Assembly (NCBI GenBank): GCA_035906055.1
Contig: JAMIFV010000021.1
Span: forward strand, 1-64,000
DNA length: 64,000 nt
Direction of reading: 5' to 3'
From: JAMIFV01 sp035906055
Lineage (GTDB): Bacteria; Pseudomonadota; Alphaproteobacteria; Rickettsiales; JABCZZ01
In this document: in pieces, positions 24,171 through 33,118 of the stretch
How positions within the stretch are numbered: the stretch's first letter is position 1
Layout of the letters: the number at the start of each line of letters is the position of its first letter
Position numbers and translations under genes: made by a program
Notes under the pieces: model-generated
Told to the model about the DNA's origin: nothing
Seen by the model: only the letters and a program-made list of their open reading frames with translations
The model's database searches: none

Positions 24171-24704
24171 TTATGATGCCTTTTCGACCTGCGTGAACTC
24201 CAGCTCCACCGGCGTCGCGCGCCCGAAGATGGAAACGGCGACTTTCACGCGGTTTTTCTCGCTGTCCACCTCTTCCACCACGCCCACGAAAGACTCGAAC
24301 GGGCCTTCGGTGACTTTCACCGATTCGCCCACTTCGTAAATGATGGAATTCTTCGGATGCTCTATGCCTTCCTTCACCTGACGGAAGATGGATTCCGCTT
24401 CGCTTTCGGAAATGGCCTGTGGACGGCCATTGCCGCCGAGGAAGCCGGTAACTTTCTGCGTGGTCTTCACCAGATGCCAGGTCTCGTCGCTCAGCTCCAT
24501 TTTAATGAGCACATAGCCGGGGAAGAACTTGCGTTCCGCATTGGTCTTCTTGCCGCGGCGCACTTCCACCACTTCTTCGGTGGGCACCACGACCTCCTGG
24601 ATCATCTCGGTGAGACCGTGCTGAGCAGCCTGCTCCTTGATGGACTGCGCCACCTTCTTTTCAAAGCCGGAATAGGCGTGAATGATATACCAGCGCATTG
24701 CCAT
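24171..24704 (-). CDS. nusG: Transcription termination/antitermination protein NusG
   Basis: The 177-residue transcription elongation factor links RNA polymerase to ribosomes and Rho. The NGN domain (WYIIHAYSGFEKKVAQ, FFPGYVLIKMEL) is followed by the KOW motif (VKVTEGPFESFVGVVEEVD, about residues 128-146). The start at 24704 gives MAMRWYII; an ATG two codons later is equally good. The gene is 11 bp after secE. Confidence 0.98.
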   Translation of the reverse strand: MAMRWYIIHAYSGFEKKVAQSIKEQAAQHGLTEMIQEVVVPTEEVVEVRRGKKTNAERKFFPGYVLIKMELSDETWHLVKTTQKVTGFLGGNGRPQAISESEAESIFRQVKEGIEHPKNSIIYEVGESVKVTEGPFESFVGVVEEVDSEKNRVKVAVSIFGRATPVELEFTQVEKAS

Positions 24705-24715
24705 GGAGAATTACC

Positions 24716-24925
24716 TTATAATCCCAAAATTGATTTGACTGCGAAGTTGATGAGGCTGTCCACGACCCAGAAGAAGAACGCGGAAATGAGCACCAGCAGC
24801 AGCACCATCCCCGTGGAAACCATGGTTTCCTTGCGTGTTGGCCATGTGACCTTGTTCACTTCCTGACGCACTTCGCGCAGGAATCTGGACGGGCTCGTTT
24901 TGGTTTTGGTTTTGCTCTCAGCCAT
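24716..24925 (-). CDS. secE: Preprotein translocase subunit SecE
   Basis: This small subunit clamps SecY in the Sec translocon. The 69-residue protein has a basic N-terminus, the conserved amphipathic segment FLREVRQEVNKVTWPTRKET and one transmembrane helix (about residues 38-60). The short single-helix form is usual outside enterobacteria. It stands upstream of nusG, as in most bacteria. Confidence 0.95.
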   Translation of the reverse strand: MAESKTKTKTSPSRFLREVRQEVNKVTWPTRKETMVSTGMVLLLVLISAFFFWVVDSLINFAVKSILGL

Positions 24926-24947
24926 AAAGCCCCTTCAGGCAGTGTGG

Positions 24948-25247
24948 TTAGTTCTTCTTGTCTTCTTTTTTCTTTTCAGACTTCGCTTCGCCAGCAGGCG
25001 CAGCGGCAGCCTTGGGAGCGGCAGCGCCACCCTTCACATCCAGGAAAGCAAACTTGTTATTGAACTTTTCCATCTGACCGGTCTTGCGCAGCTGCGCACC
25101 GCCAACCCATGCCGGATGGGTCTTGGGGTCTACGTCAAGCTGCAGCACGTCGCCTTCCTTACCCCAGGTGGAACGGGTCTGGTAGGTGGTGCCATCCGTC
25201 ATTTTAACGGTAATGGTGTGGTAATCGGGGTGAATCTTGGCCTTCAT
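24948..25247 (-). CDS. rpmE: 50S ribosomal protein L31
   Basis: The first 70 residues match the alphaproteobacterial L31 (MKAKIHPDYHTITVKMTDGT, DVDPKTHPAWVGG). It lacks the CxxC zinc ligands, as in the C-minus form. The last 30 residues are a low-complexity Ala/Lys/Glu tail, which makes the protein 99 residues, longer than usual. The gene is 22 bp upstream of secE in the same direction. Confidence 0.93.
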   Translation of the reverse strand: MKAKIHPDYHTITVKMTDGTTYQTRSTWGKEGDVLQLDVDPKTHPAWVGGAQLRKTGQMEKFNNKFAFLDVKGGAAAPKAAAAPAGEAKSEKKKEDKKN

Positions 25248-25317
25248 AACGTCCTCGCATACGATGCTTATATATAAGGGGGTGCTAATTATCGTAAAGC
25301 AGGCTGTAAGGCAAGGG

Positions 25318-25435
25318 GTAATTCGTTGTTCGTTGTTCGTTGTTCATTGTTCGCGCGCACCGGAAGGTGGCATATCCATATAAAGTACTATTTATACAAA
25401 ATAATTCTAACAACGAAGAACTAACAACCAACAAC
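25318..25435. repeat. Paired heptamer arrays (GTTGTTC units) at the 3' end of thiD
   Basis: The left arm at 25325-25352 holds three GTTGTTC units and one ATTGTTC, with a degenerate unit before. After about 55 bp the right arm at 25408-25435 holds TAACAAC, GAAGAAC, TAACAAC and CAACAAC, in inverted orientation. The right arm encodes the last codons and the stop of thiD (HVVGC-stop). The same unit family is seen near atpG, 15 kb away. Confidence 0.85.
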
Positions 25436-26233
25436 GTGATGATTGAGGGGCCCGTGCCCTTTTCCCAGCCCCGGCGCGGTGCGTATGGCTTCATGCACAT
25501 ATGCCCTTGCCCGCTCCACCGCCTTTTTCAGTTCCAGCCCCTGCGCCAGGCCGGTCGCGATAGCGGAAGCGAGCGTGCAGCCCGTGCCGTGCGTATGCAA
25601 GGTATGGATGCGGGGGGAAGAGAACGTGATAAGTGGCACGTGGCACGTGGCAAGAACATCTGTGACGATATCGCCCCGTAAATGCCCCCCCTTGAGCAAT
25701 ACAGACTTAGCACCTAAAGTGAGCAGAGACTGCGCTAACATTTCCATTTCCTTACCACTTGCCACGTGCCACCTGCCACCACTTAGGAGTTCCGCTTCCG
25801 GTATGTTAGGGGTAAGAACCGCCGCCTTCGGGATCAGCCGCGTTTTCAGGGCTTCCAGAGCCTCCTGCTGAAGCAGTGGTGCGCCGCCCTTGGCTACCAT
25901 CACGGGGTCAAGCACAAGCGGAATGGCCGGGTAATCATCCAATACTTTTGCCACCGTGTTGATGACCCCGGCACTATGCAGCATGCCGGTCTTGATGCAG
26001 TCCGCGCCGATATCCTCCAGCACCAGCCGCATCTGCTGCTCTAAAAAAGCCGTGGGCACCTCATGGATGCCAAAAACCCCGTGGCTGTTCTGGGCGGTGA
26101 GTGCCGTTACAGCCGTGGCGGCATAGCCCCCAAGCATGGTTATAGTCTTGATATCCCCCTGAATTCCGGCTCCTCCGCCCGAATCCGACCCGGCAACGAC
26201 CAATACCCTGCCCGCCAATTTTTTCTCGTTCAT
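25421..26233 (-). CDS. thiD: Hydroxymethylpyrimidine/phosphomethylpyrimidine kinase, with array-encoded loops
   Basis: ThiD phosphorylates HMP and HMP-P in thiamine synthesis. The 270-residue protein has VAGSDSGGGAGIQGDIKTI at the N-terminus, the LTPNIPEAELL segment and the THGTGCTLASAIA catalytic/anion-hole motif. I place the start at 26231-26233 (MNEKK), with AAGGA 9 bp upstream; longer forms run into non-conserved sequence. Two loops (GGRWHVASGK and ATCHVPL) are encoded by GTGGCAC-type heptamers in inverted orientation. The C-terminus and stop come from another array. All conserved motifs survive, so activity is plausible. Confidence 0.93.
   Translation of the reverse strand: MNEKKLAGRVLVVAGSDSGGGAGIQGDIKTITMLGGYAATAVTALTAQNSHGVFGIHEVPTAFLEQQMRLVLEDIGADCIKTGMLHSAGVINTVAKVLDDYPAIPLVLDPVMVAKGGAPLLQQEALEALKTRLIPKAAVLTPNIPEAELLSGGRWHVASGKEMEMLAQSLLTLGAKSVLLKGGHLRGDIVTDVLATCHVPLITFSSPRIHTLHTHGTGCTLASAIATGLAQGLELKKAVERARAYVHEAIRTAPGLGKGHGPLNHHVVGC
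25633..25779. repeat. Inverted heptamer arrays (GTGGCAC units) within thiD
   Basis: Three units at 25633-25653 (GTGGCAC, GTGGCAC, GTGGCAA) face four complementary units at 25752-25779 (TTACCAC, TTGCCAC, GTGCCAC, CTGCCAC). The 98 bp between them is ordinary thiD coding sequence. Both arms are read in frame. Confidence 0.82.
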
Positions 26234-26297
26234 TGTCATTATTCCTTCACAAAACTGTGTTACACTTATCCGGTTATAGGGTAAATACCGTATTATT

Positions 26298-27332
26298 ATG
26301 GCCAGCCGCGAAGAAGATATTACACAAATTGCTGACAAGCTGCCGCCCAACGAGCGCGTTGCTCGCGAGACGCAGCTTGACGCCGCTATGGGCCAGCTCG
26401 ATAAAATCACCGGTTATACAATCTCTCCCGACTCCGACGTCCCTGAACCCGTGCGCCAGTTGCGCAAAATCCTGAAGCCAGACAACGCAACGCTACACGT
26501 ACCTGAAGGCACGCCGCCGGAACTGGCAGACGCGGTGCGGAAACAGTTCGAGGCGAGCAAAGCGCCGCAGCAGCCCGCTAAGCAGGAAGGCTTTTTCACC
26601 CGGATGGCCACGCAGCTTTACGATGGCCTGCCTGCGGACGAGCGAGGCGCCCTGCTTGGTTCAGACGAAGAACGCACCAACGCTATCCAGAAAGCAATCA
26701 ACCGGCATGCCGAAGATGTCGCACGCCAGATGGAAGCTTTGGGAAGAAGGCAGCAGCCGGATGCCGAACGGCACCGCCCCCTCCCGCGCACGCAGGACGG
26801 CGAACAGCCGCCGAAACCCAAAAAGATGATGGGCGAACCGGAAGCAGGGCTTTCAATACCCGACCGCGCCGCTGCCACTTCTTCAGGACAACCCGATGCC
26901 GGTGTTGAAGAAAAAGGCCGCCGCGCCTCGCGCACACAGGGCTACATGCCACCGGAAGTGGCCGCAATGATGGCCGCGCTGGAAGCCTACAAGCAGTTAG
27001 GCCCTAAAATGGCGGAACGCCTCCCGGGATTAATCGGAGATATTCTAAAAGGTACTGCTGAGGGCAAGCAATACGAACGCGCCACTCCGCCGGACGCCAG
27101 CTCCGTACCCCATATCGACGGCACAAAGAAAGGTTTCTCTATACCCGGCATTGATCATGCAACGCTTGCTGCTAAAACGGAAGAAGTACGCAGGGGCCTT
27201 CAGGAGCACATTAAAGGCGGCGATTCATCGCCTGGCGCTGAAGCTGCAATGCGAGCGCAGGAACTCATTCTGAAAATGAATGCACGAAGCATGGGCGGGC
27301 CTGCCATGAGCGGAGGCGGCAAACAGCCGTAA
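26298..27332 (+). CDS. Hypothetical protein, low-complexity
   Basis: I do not recognise this 344-residue protein. It has no signal peptide or membrane segment. The first 110 residues are helical and acidic (ASREEDITQIADKLPPNERV). A disordered Pro/Gln/Arg-rich centre (about 150-225) is followed by a helical segment near 230-265 (PEVAAMMAALEAYKQLGPK) and a glycine-rich tail. The start ATG at 26298 is 64 bp from the divergent thiD start. The composition suggests a scaffold, secreted effector or lineage-specific protein, but nothing decides this. Confidence 0.75.
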   Translation: MASREEDITQIADKLPPNERVARETQLDAAMGQLDKITGYTISPDSDVPEPVRQLRKILKPDNATLHVPEGTPPELADAVRKQFEASKAPQQPAKQEGFFTRMATQLYDGLPADERGALLGSDEERTNAIQKAINRHAEDVARQMEALGRRQQPDAERHRPLPRTQDGEQPPKPKKMMGEPEAGLSIPDRAAATSSGQPDAGVEEKGRRASRTQGYMPPEVAAMMAALEAYKQLGPKMAERLPGLIGDILKGTAEGKQYERATPPDASSVPHIDGTKKGFSIPGIDHATLAAKTEEVRRGLQEHIKGGDSSPGAEAAMRAQELILKMNARSMGGPAMSGGGKQP

Positions 27333-27355
27333 TTACAGTAATCTATACATTGCCG

Positions 27356-27462
27356 TCATTCCCGCCAAGTCCTTAAAACAAAGTGGGTGGGAATCCAGAT
27401 ATTTCTTTGCGATGCTTTCGCATCGCGCTGGATGCCCGTTTACACGGGCATGACAAGAAAGA
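27356..27462. repeat. Palindromic intergenic repeat (GTCATTCCCGC / GGGAATCC type)
   Basis: The stretch contains inverted modules: TCATTCCCGCC against GTGGGTGGGAATCC, GCGATGC against GCATCGC, and ATGCCCGTTTACACGGGCAT. This TCATTCC/TCATCCTG style of repeat also appears at 34259, 36684, 54103 and 58737. It lies between the unknown gene and glmM, which are convergent. Confidence 0.6.
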
Positions 27463-27464
27463 GA

Positions 27465-28817
27465 TCAGGCGGCAGCCTTATTCACCGCCGCCGCAATCGA
27501 GTCGATCAGCTTTTTGATTTCCGCTTCGCTTTCACCTTCCGCCATGATGCGGATCAGCGGCTCCGTGCCGGATTTGCGCACCAGCACCCTGCCCTTGCCG
27601 GAAAGCGCTGAAGAGGCGGCCTCTATCGCCGCTTTCACCTCTTTATGCTCCAGCGGCGAGTTGCCCGCCTTGTAGCGCACGTTGTGCAATATCTGCGGCA
27701 GCGGCGCAAAACGCCTGCCCGCCTCGCTCATCGGCCTTTTTTCTTCCAGCATCACGGCAATGGCCTGAAGTGCCGCCACAAGCCCGTCGCCGGTTGACGC
27801 ATAATCACTGAGTATCACATGGCCGGATTGCTCGCCGCCCACGTTATAGCCGCCCTCGCGCATGGCCTCGCCCACATAGCGGTCGCCCACTTTGGTGCGC
27901 ACGAGGCTAAGCCCGTGCGTGTGGAGATGGCGCTCAAGGCCGAGGTTGGACATATCGGTGGCCACCAGCCCGCGCCCTTTGAGCATGCCTGCCTTGTGCC
28001 ATGCCACCACGATCATCGCCATGAGCTGGTCGCCGTCGAGCACCTGCCCTTTTTCATCGCAGAGGATGACGCGGTCGGCGTCGCCGTCCAGCGCGATGCC
28101 CAGATGCGCGCCGTGGGAAACGACGCTTTCGCACATGAGCGCGGTGTGGGTGGAACCGCAATCGCGGTTGATGTTGAAACCGTCCGGATTAACGCCAAGC
28201 GGTATCACTTCCGCACCCAGCTCGAACAACACAGCGGGGGCGATGTGATAGGCAGCGCCATGTGCGCAATCCACGACTATTTTAAGCCCGTCAAGGCGCA
28301 AATGGCGCGGGAAGGTGTTCTTCACGAATTCGATGTAGCGCCCCGCCGCGTCGTCCAGCCTCTTGGCGCGGCCAAGCTTGTCCGGCGTGGCAAGGGTGAT
28401 GCCGCTATCGTCCTGCATCAGCGCTTCGATAGCATGTTCCGTCACGTCGGAAAGCTTCTCGCCTTCCGGCCCGAAAAGCTTGATGCCGTTATCGTAATAG
28501 GGGTTATGGGAGGCGGAGATCATCACGCCCAGATCCGCGCGCAAACTACGCGTGAGCATGGCAACGGCGGGCGTAGGCAGGGGGCCTACCAGCACCACGT
28601 CCATGCCCACAGCAATGAAACCGGCGGTGAGCGCGGGTTCGATCATGTAACCGGACAGGCGCGTATCCTTGGCGATGATGACGCGGTGGCGGTGATCGCC
28701 GCGCAGGAACATCTGACCGGCGGCCTTGCCCAGTTTCAGGGCGATATCCGCCGTCATCGGCTCGGCGTTCGCTTTGCCCCTGATGCCATCCGTGCCGAAA
28801 TAGACGCGCTCTTTCAT
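27465..28817 (-). CDS. glmM: Phosphoglucosamine mutase
   Basis: GlmM converts glucosamine-6-phosphate to glucosamine-1-phosphate for UDP-GlcNAc, peptidoglycan and lipid A. The 450-residue protein carries the phosphoserine loop ISASHNPYYDNG with the catalytic serine at 103, the magnesium loop DGDADR near 245, the sugar-binding GGEQSGH and the C-terminal phosphate loop RKSGTEPLIRIM. The start MKERVYFGTDGIRG is canonical. It lies downstream of ftsH on the same strand, a common alphaproteobacterial pairing, but a small plus-strand lipoprotein gene sits between them. Confidence 0.98.
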   Translation of the reverse strand: MKERVYFGTDGIRGKANAEPMTADIALKLGKAAGQMFLRGDHRHRVIIAKDTRLSGYMIEPALTAGFIAVGMDVVLVGPLPTPAVAMLTRSLRADLGVMISASHNPYYDNGIKLFGPEGEKLSDVTEHAIEALMQDDSGITLATPDKLGRAKRLDDAAGRYIEFVKNTFPRHLRLDGLKIVVDCAHGAAYHIAPAVLFELGAEVIPLGVNPDGFNINRDCGSTHTALMCESVVSHGAHLGIALDGDADRVILCDEKGQVLDGDQLMAMIVVAWHKAGMLKGRGLVATDMSNLGLERHLHTHGLSLVRTKVGDRYVGEAMREGGYNVGGEQSGHVILSDYASTGDGLVAALQAIAVMLEEKRPMSEAGRRFAPLPQILHNVRYKAGNSPLEHKEVKAAIEAASSALSGKGRVLVRKSGTEPLIRIMAEGESEAEIKKLIDSIAAAVNKAAA

Positions 28818-28953
28818 AACTGCTCCCCGATGTTTATGGGAACCTTATAACACAGGCATTGGGGAGGCCAAATTACAAACTGGTAACTGTTTTGCAATGC
28901 GGGAAAAGCATACACTCTGCTCAAGGCAATAAAAGTAACCAAGGAGGATAATC

Positions 28954-29181
28954 ATGAAGCTTAAATTAGTCATTTGCGCCTTGGCGGTTGCCAGCCTGTC
29001 AGGCTGCTATGTGGCTCCCTATCCGGCGCCTGTAGCCCGTGGCGGTGCCGTGTATGTGGAACAACCCACCTATTATTACCCGCAGCAACGCTATCGCACA
29101 TACGCAACACCGGGATATTACTACCCTGCACCCGCTTATTACTATGGCAGGCCGGATCACCCTCACAGGCGTCGTCACTAA
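28954..29181 (+). CDS. Small putative lipoprotein, Tyr/Pro-rich
   Basis: The 75-residue protein has an N-terminal signal peptide (KLKLVICALAVASLSGC) ending in a lipobox LSGC with Cys18 as the probable lipidation site. The mature part is rich in Tyr, Pro and Arg (YYYPQQRY, YYYPAPAYYYG) and ends in a basic HRRRH. An AAGGAGG lies 6 bp before the ATG, which supports expression. Function is unknown; small Tyr/Pro-rich lipoproteins of this kind are common in proteobacteria. It is on the opposite strand from ftsH and glmM. Confidence 0.8.
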   Translation: MKLKLVICALAVASLSGCYVAPYPAPVARGGAVYVEQPTYYYPQQRYRTYATPGYYYPAPAYYYGRPDHPHRRRH

Positions 29182-29213
29182 AAACGGAATATAGCTTATT
29201 GCGTAGCGTCGCC

Positions 29214-29287
29214 GCATGCGAAGAGGAGCTCTATCGCAACGACCCCGCGAAGCGAGGGGGAGCGGTAGCGGGGGCGGAACGCCCCCT
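29214..29287 (-). repeat. GC-rich two-hairpin repeat (copy 4, reverse)
   Basis: On the minus strand: GGGGGCGTTCCGCCCCC, then CCCCCTCGCTTCGCGGGG, then GTCGTTGCGATAGAGCTCC. It fills the gap between the small lipoprotein gene and the ftsH stop. Confidence 0.8.
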
Positions 29288-29298
29288 AGCATAAGAGC

Positions 29299-31239
29299 TT
29301 AGGCCGTAACAGGATCGCCGCCGGTTGGGCTTTCAGGCTTCTTGCGGCTGGAAGGCACCGACGACTTGGTGGACACTTTGGAGCCACCGTCGCCGCCTTC
29401 ATTCCTGCCGCCCCACTCGCCTTTCATGATGGCGTTGATATCGTCGCCTGAGAGCGTTTCATACTCAAGCAGGTTGCGTGCGATGCCGTGCAACTGTTCG
29501 ATGTTCTCGGTAAGCAGCTGCTTGGCCTTTGCATGCGCGCCTTCCACGATACCGCGCACTTCTTCATCAATCACCGCCTCGGTCTTGCTGGACGCGGGAG
29601 ATTTACCGGAACCGGAATACATGTCGCCGCGCTGGTCGTCGCCGTAATAAAGCGGCCCGAGCTTGTCGCTCATGCCCCACTCGGTTACCATCGCGCGAGC
29701 CAGACGCGTTGCGTATTTGATGTCGGATGACGCACCGCTGGACACTTTATCATGCCCGAAGATAATCTCTTCCGCCACGCGGCCACCCATGGCGATGGCA
29801 AGGTCGGCATACATCTTTTCGCGCAGGTAGGAGAGCTTGTCCGCTTCCGGCAGGCGCATCACCATGCCCAGCGCGCGCCCGCGCGGGATAATGGTAGCCT
29901 TGTGCACAGGATCAGCCGCCGGTGAATGCATCGACACCAGCGCATGGCCTGCTTCGTGATACGCGGTCATTTTCTTTTCCGCTTCGCTGATGACCATGGA
30001 TTTGCGTTCCGCACCCATCATCACCTTGTCTTTGGCAGCTTCGAGTTCCTTCATCGTCACCACCTTCTTGCCTGCGCGGGCGGCAAGCAGCGCCGCCTCG
30101 TTCACAAGATTGGCAAGGTCGGCACCGGAGAAACCGGGCGTGCCGCGCGCAAGCGTGCGCGCCACCACGTCAGGCGCGAGGGGAACTTTTTTCAGATGCA
30201 CGCTGAGCACTTTTTCACGGCCCGTGATATCAGGGTTGGGCACATGGATCTGGCGGTCGAAACGGCCGGGGCGCAGCAGCGCGGGGTCGAGCACGTCAGG
30301 GCGGTTGGTGGCTGCCACGATGATGACGCCTTCATTGGCCTCGAACCCGTCCATCTCCACCAGCAGCTGGTTGAGGGTCTGTTCGCGTTCGTCGTTACCG
30401 CCGCCAAGGCCGATGCCGCGATGGCGGCCTACCGCGTCAATTTCGTCGATGAAGATAATACAGGGAGCATTCTTTTTTCCCTGCTCGAACATGTCGCGCA
30501 CGCGGCTTGCACCCACGCCCACGAACATTTCCACGAAGTCGGAACCGGAAATGGTGAAGAACGGCACGCCCGCTTCGCCTGCGATGGCGCGCGCGAGCAG
30601 CGTCTTACCGGTACCCGGAGGGCCGATGAGCAGGCAGCCTTTGGGGATCTTGCCGCCGAGTTTCTGGAATTTCTGCGGGTCTTTGAGGAAATCCACGATT
30701 TCGGCCAGCTCTTCCTTGGCCTCGTCGATACCGGCCACGTCTTCAAACGTCACCTTGCCGAGTTTTTCAGTGAGCAGGCGCGCGCGCGATTTGCCAAAGC
30801 CCATGGCACCCCCACGCCCCCCCTCACCCATCTGCATGCGGCGCATGATGAAGATATAGATACCGATAAAAATGAATATCGGCAGCCAGAAGCTCAGCAT
30901 GTTGGTGATGAACACGTCGATGCCGGAATTTTCCGGCGTGGCGGAAACCTTGACGTTTTTCTGGGTCAGCACTTCCACCAGCGCGGGGTAATCGGGCGCA
31001 TAGGTTACGAATTTCTCACCGGACTTGAATGTGCCGCCGATCGTGGTGCTGGGGGCATCGGGCATCTTGCGGATGGTGACATCGGACACATCGCCCGCAT
31101 TCACACGCGTAAGAAATTCGCTGAAGGCAAGCTTGCCTTTCACGTTGGCGTCGTTATTGCCCTGGAACAGCATCGCCATCAGCAGAACGGCACCGGCTAT
31201 CACCAGCCAGATGGAAACATTGCGCGAGAAATTAGGCAT
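29299..31239 (-). CDS. ftsH: ATP-dependent zinc metalloprotease FtsH
   Basis: The membrane-bound AAA+ protease degrades misfolded membrane proteins and regulators such as LpxC and sigma-32. The 646-residue protein has two N-terminal transmembrane helices (about residues 6-25 and 108-130), Walker A GPPGTGKT, the aromatic pore segment after it (MFVGVGASRVRDMF), the second region of homology NRPDVLDPALLRPGRFDRQ and the zinc motif HEAGH, followed by a third ligand region. The C-terminal tail is short and basic. glmM lies downstream. Confidence 0.98.
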   Translation of the reverse strand: MPNFSRNVSIWLVIAGAVLLMAMLFQGNNDANVKGKLAFSEFLTRVNAGDVSDVTIRKMPDAPSTTIGGTFKSGEKFVTYAPDYPALVEVLTQKNVKVSATPENSGIDVFITNMLSFWLPIFIFIGIYIFIMRRMQMGEGGRGGAMGFGKSRARLLTEKLGKVTFEDVAGIDEAKEELAEIVDFLKDPQKFQKLGGKIPKGCLLIGPPGTGKTLLARAIAGEAGVPFFTISGSDFVEMFVGVGASRVRDMFEQGKKNAPCIIFIDEIDAVGRHRGIGLGGGNDEREQTLNQLLVEMDGFEANEGVIIVAATNRPDVLDPALLRPGRFDRQIHVPNPDITGREKVLSVHLKKVPLAPDVVARTLARGTPGFSGADLANLVNEAALLAARAGKKVVTMKELEAAKDKVMMGAERKSMVISEAEKKMTAYHEAGHALVSMHSPAADPVHKATIIPRGRALGMVMRLPEADKLSYLREKMYADLAIAMGGRVAEEIIFGHDKVSSGASSDIKYATRLARAMVTEWGMSDKLGPLYYGDDQRGDMYSGSGKSPASSKTEAVIDEEVRGIVEGAHAKAKQLLTENIEQLHGIARNLLEYETLSGDDINAIMKGEWGGRNEGGDGGSKVSTKSSVPSSRKKPESPTGGDPVTA

Positions 31240-31383
31240 AGGGTGACTCTCTATATTATGGGAGCTGCGGGACTATGATGGTATATAGGTGGATAATACC
31301 ACTTTGTCATCCCCTTAGGGAAAAAATGATGCAGGTATGCCTAAGCCATTGCGGCCACTTATTCTATCGCTATAGTGCGCAGC

Positions 31384-33117
31384 ATGCAGAGCATAAAAAA
31401 ATCTTCCAAGACACTGCTTGATCTCGTTTTACTGGCGCTGGCAACCGCCCTCATCTTCGGCCTGCTGCTTGGCAGCCGCCCCTATTCCGCGCCCAGCGAA
31501 TCGCGTTATGTGGAAATCGGCCGCGAGATGGCCGAGTCGGGTGATTATGTCACCCCGCGCCTCAATTACATAAAATACTTTGAGAAGCCGCCTTTGTTCT
31601 ACTGGGCACAGGGCGCATGGACGGAGATTGCCGGCACCGACTTTTTCAACGCGCGCGTGCCCACCGCATTCTTCTCGGTGCTGCTGTGCCTGCTCACCTA
31701 TGGGCTGGGCAGGATGCTGTATGGCAGGCTGGCGGGCATACTTTCCGCTCTGGTCATCGCCACCAGCATCTACCTGTTCTCGCTCAGCCGCGTGGTGCTG
31801 CTCGACGTGCCGGTGAGCGTTTTCCTCGTCGCCACGCTGATGGCTTTTCTCCATGCCGCCAACGCACCGCCCGGCAAAAAACGCACGCTGGTCATTTACT
31901 GCATGTACATAGCCGCCGCAGGCGCGGTGATGACCAAGGGGCTCATCGGCATCGTGGTGCCGGGCGCCATTATCTTCCTGTGGTTCCTGTGCACCGGGCG
32001 CTGGAAACTGCTCGCCGAAATGCGCCTGCCCACCGGCACGCTGCTGTTTCTGGCGCTCTGCGCGCCGTGGCATATCATGGTGTGGCAGGCAAACCCTGAA
32101 CATCCGTGGTTCTATTTCGTGCATGAACACTGGCTGCGCTACACCACCACCACCCACGGGCGCGACCATAAACTCTGGTTCTTCGTTCCCGTGGTCATCG
32201 GCGGGCTGTTCCCGTGGACGGTGTTCGCGTGGCAGGCCTTCTCCACCCACCTCAAAGGCGGCTGGAGCAACCGCCATCAGGACAGCCGCCCGCTGTTTCT
32301 CGCATTGTGGATATGGTTCCCCTTCATCTTCTTTTCCATCTCGGATTCCACGCTGATTCCTTATATCCTGCCCATCTTCCCGCCGCTGGCGGTGATGCTC
32401 GGCCATTACTTCGCGCAGAACTGGCAGGAACGCAAGACCAGCGGCTGGCGCGCAGGCGTCTATGCGATGATTGTGCTGCTGTTGCTGGTTGCCGTGCTGC
32501 CGGATACCGTGGAAGACTCCGTGGACCAGAACAGTAAAGTGTTCCAGGCTATAGAAGATGGGGAAAGCAGCATACAGTATCTCTCCGGCGTGGCGCTGAC
32601 CGGCGCGGTGCTTCTGTTCATCACCTATTTCCAGGGGCGTGCGAAGCATGTGATCATGGTGATGATCGCGATAGCCGTGCTCGTCATGCAGATGGGCGAT
32701 GTGATTGCCTCGCACTATAATAAAGACTCCATGCAGGGTATCGCCAGTACGGTCAAACCCATCCTGAGAGCGGACGATGAAGTGGTGATCTACGACCATT
32801 ATTATCAGGATATGCCCATTTACCTGAACCGCCGTATCGGCACGGTGAACTGGAAGGGTGAGCTGGAATTCGGTTCGCAGCATCAGGACACGTCGGACTG
32901 GCTGCTCAGCTATGACAGTTTCTGGAAACGCTGGCAGACGCCGGGCAAGCGCATGTTCGTCATCATGCGGCAGGATGCGCTGGAACGAATCAAGGCCACG
33001 CCTGAATATAAGGATATTCCCCTCTACCCCCTGATGCAGGACGGGCGTAACCTGCTGTTCGCCAACGTGCCTAAAGAAGCCCTCATCGAAAAAGAAACCG
33101 TTCAAGAAAAGAATTAA
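31384..33117 (+). CDS. ArnT-like glycosyltransferase (lipid A aminoarabinose transferase family)
   Basis: The 577-residue membrane protein has the ArnT/GT83 N-terminal loop: SESRYVEIGREMAESGDYVT followed by PRLNYIKYFEKPPLFYW, including the acidic catalytic region and KPPL motif. About twelve hydrophobic segments and a C-terminal soluble domain follow. ArnT moves 4-amino-4-deoxy-L-arabinose from undecaprenyl phosphate to lipid A at the periplasmic face. I use ATG 31384; an upstream GTG at 31375 adds three residues. It overlaps no gene, and arnB-like begins one base after its stop, which strongly suggests an operon. Confidence 0.85.
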   Translation: MQSIKKSSKTLLDLVLLALATALIFGLLLGSRPYSAPSESRYVEIGREMAESGDYVTPRLNYIKYFEKPPLFYWAQGAWTEIAGTDFFNARVPTAFFSVLLCLLTYGLGRMLYGRLAGILSALVIATSIYLFSLSRVVLLDVPVSVFLVATLMAFLHAANAPPGKKRTLVIYCMYIAAAGAVMTKGLIGIVVPGAIIFLWFLCTGRWKLLAEMRLPTGTLLFLALCAPWHIMVWQANPEHPWFYFVHEHWLRYTTTTHGRDHKLWFFVPVVIGGLFPWTVFAWQAFSTHLKGGWSNRHQDSRPLFLALWIWFPFIFFSISDSTLIPYILPIFPPLAVMLGHYFAQNWQERKTSGWRAGVYAMIVLLLLVAVLPDTVEDSVDQNSKVFQAIEDGESSIQYLSGVALTGAVLLFITYFQGRAKHVIMVMIAIAVLVMQMGDVIASHYNKDSMQGIASTVKPILRADDEVVIYDHYYQDMPIYLNRRIGTVNWKGELEFGSQHQDTSDWLLSYDSFWKRWQTPGKRMFVIMRQDALERIKATPEYKDIPLYPLMQDGRNLLFANVPKEALIEKETVQEKN

Positions 33118-33118
33118 C

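Noticed and set aside
31025..31246. Small plus-strand frame overlapping the 5' end of ftsH
   Set aside because: Antisense to a conserved transmembrane coding region, without RBS.
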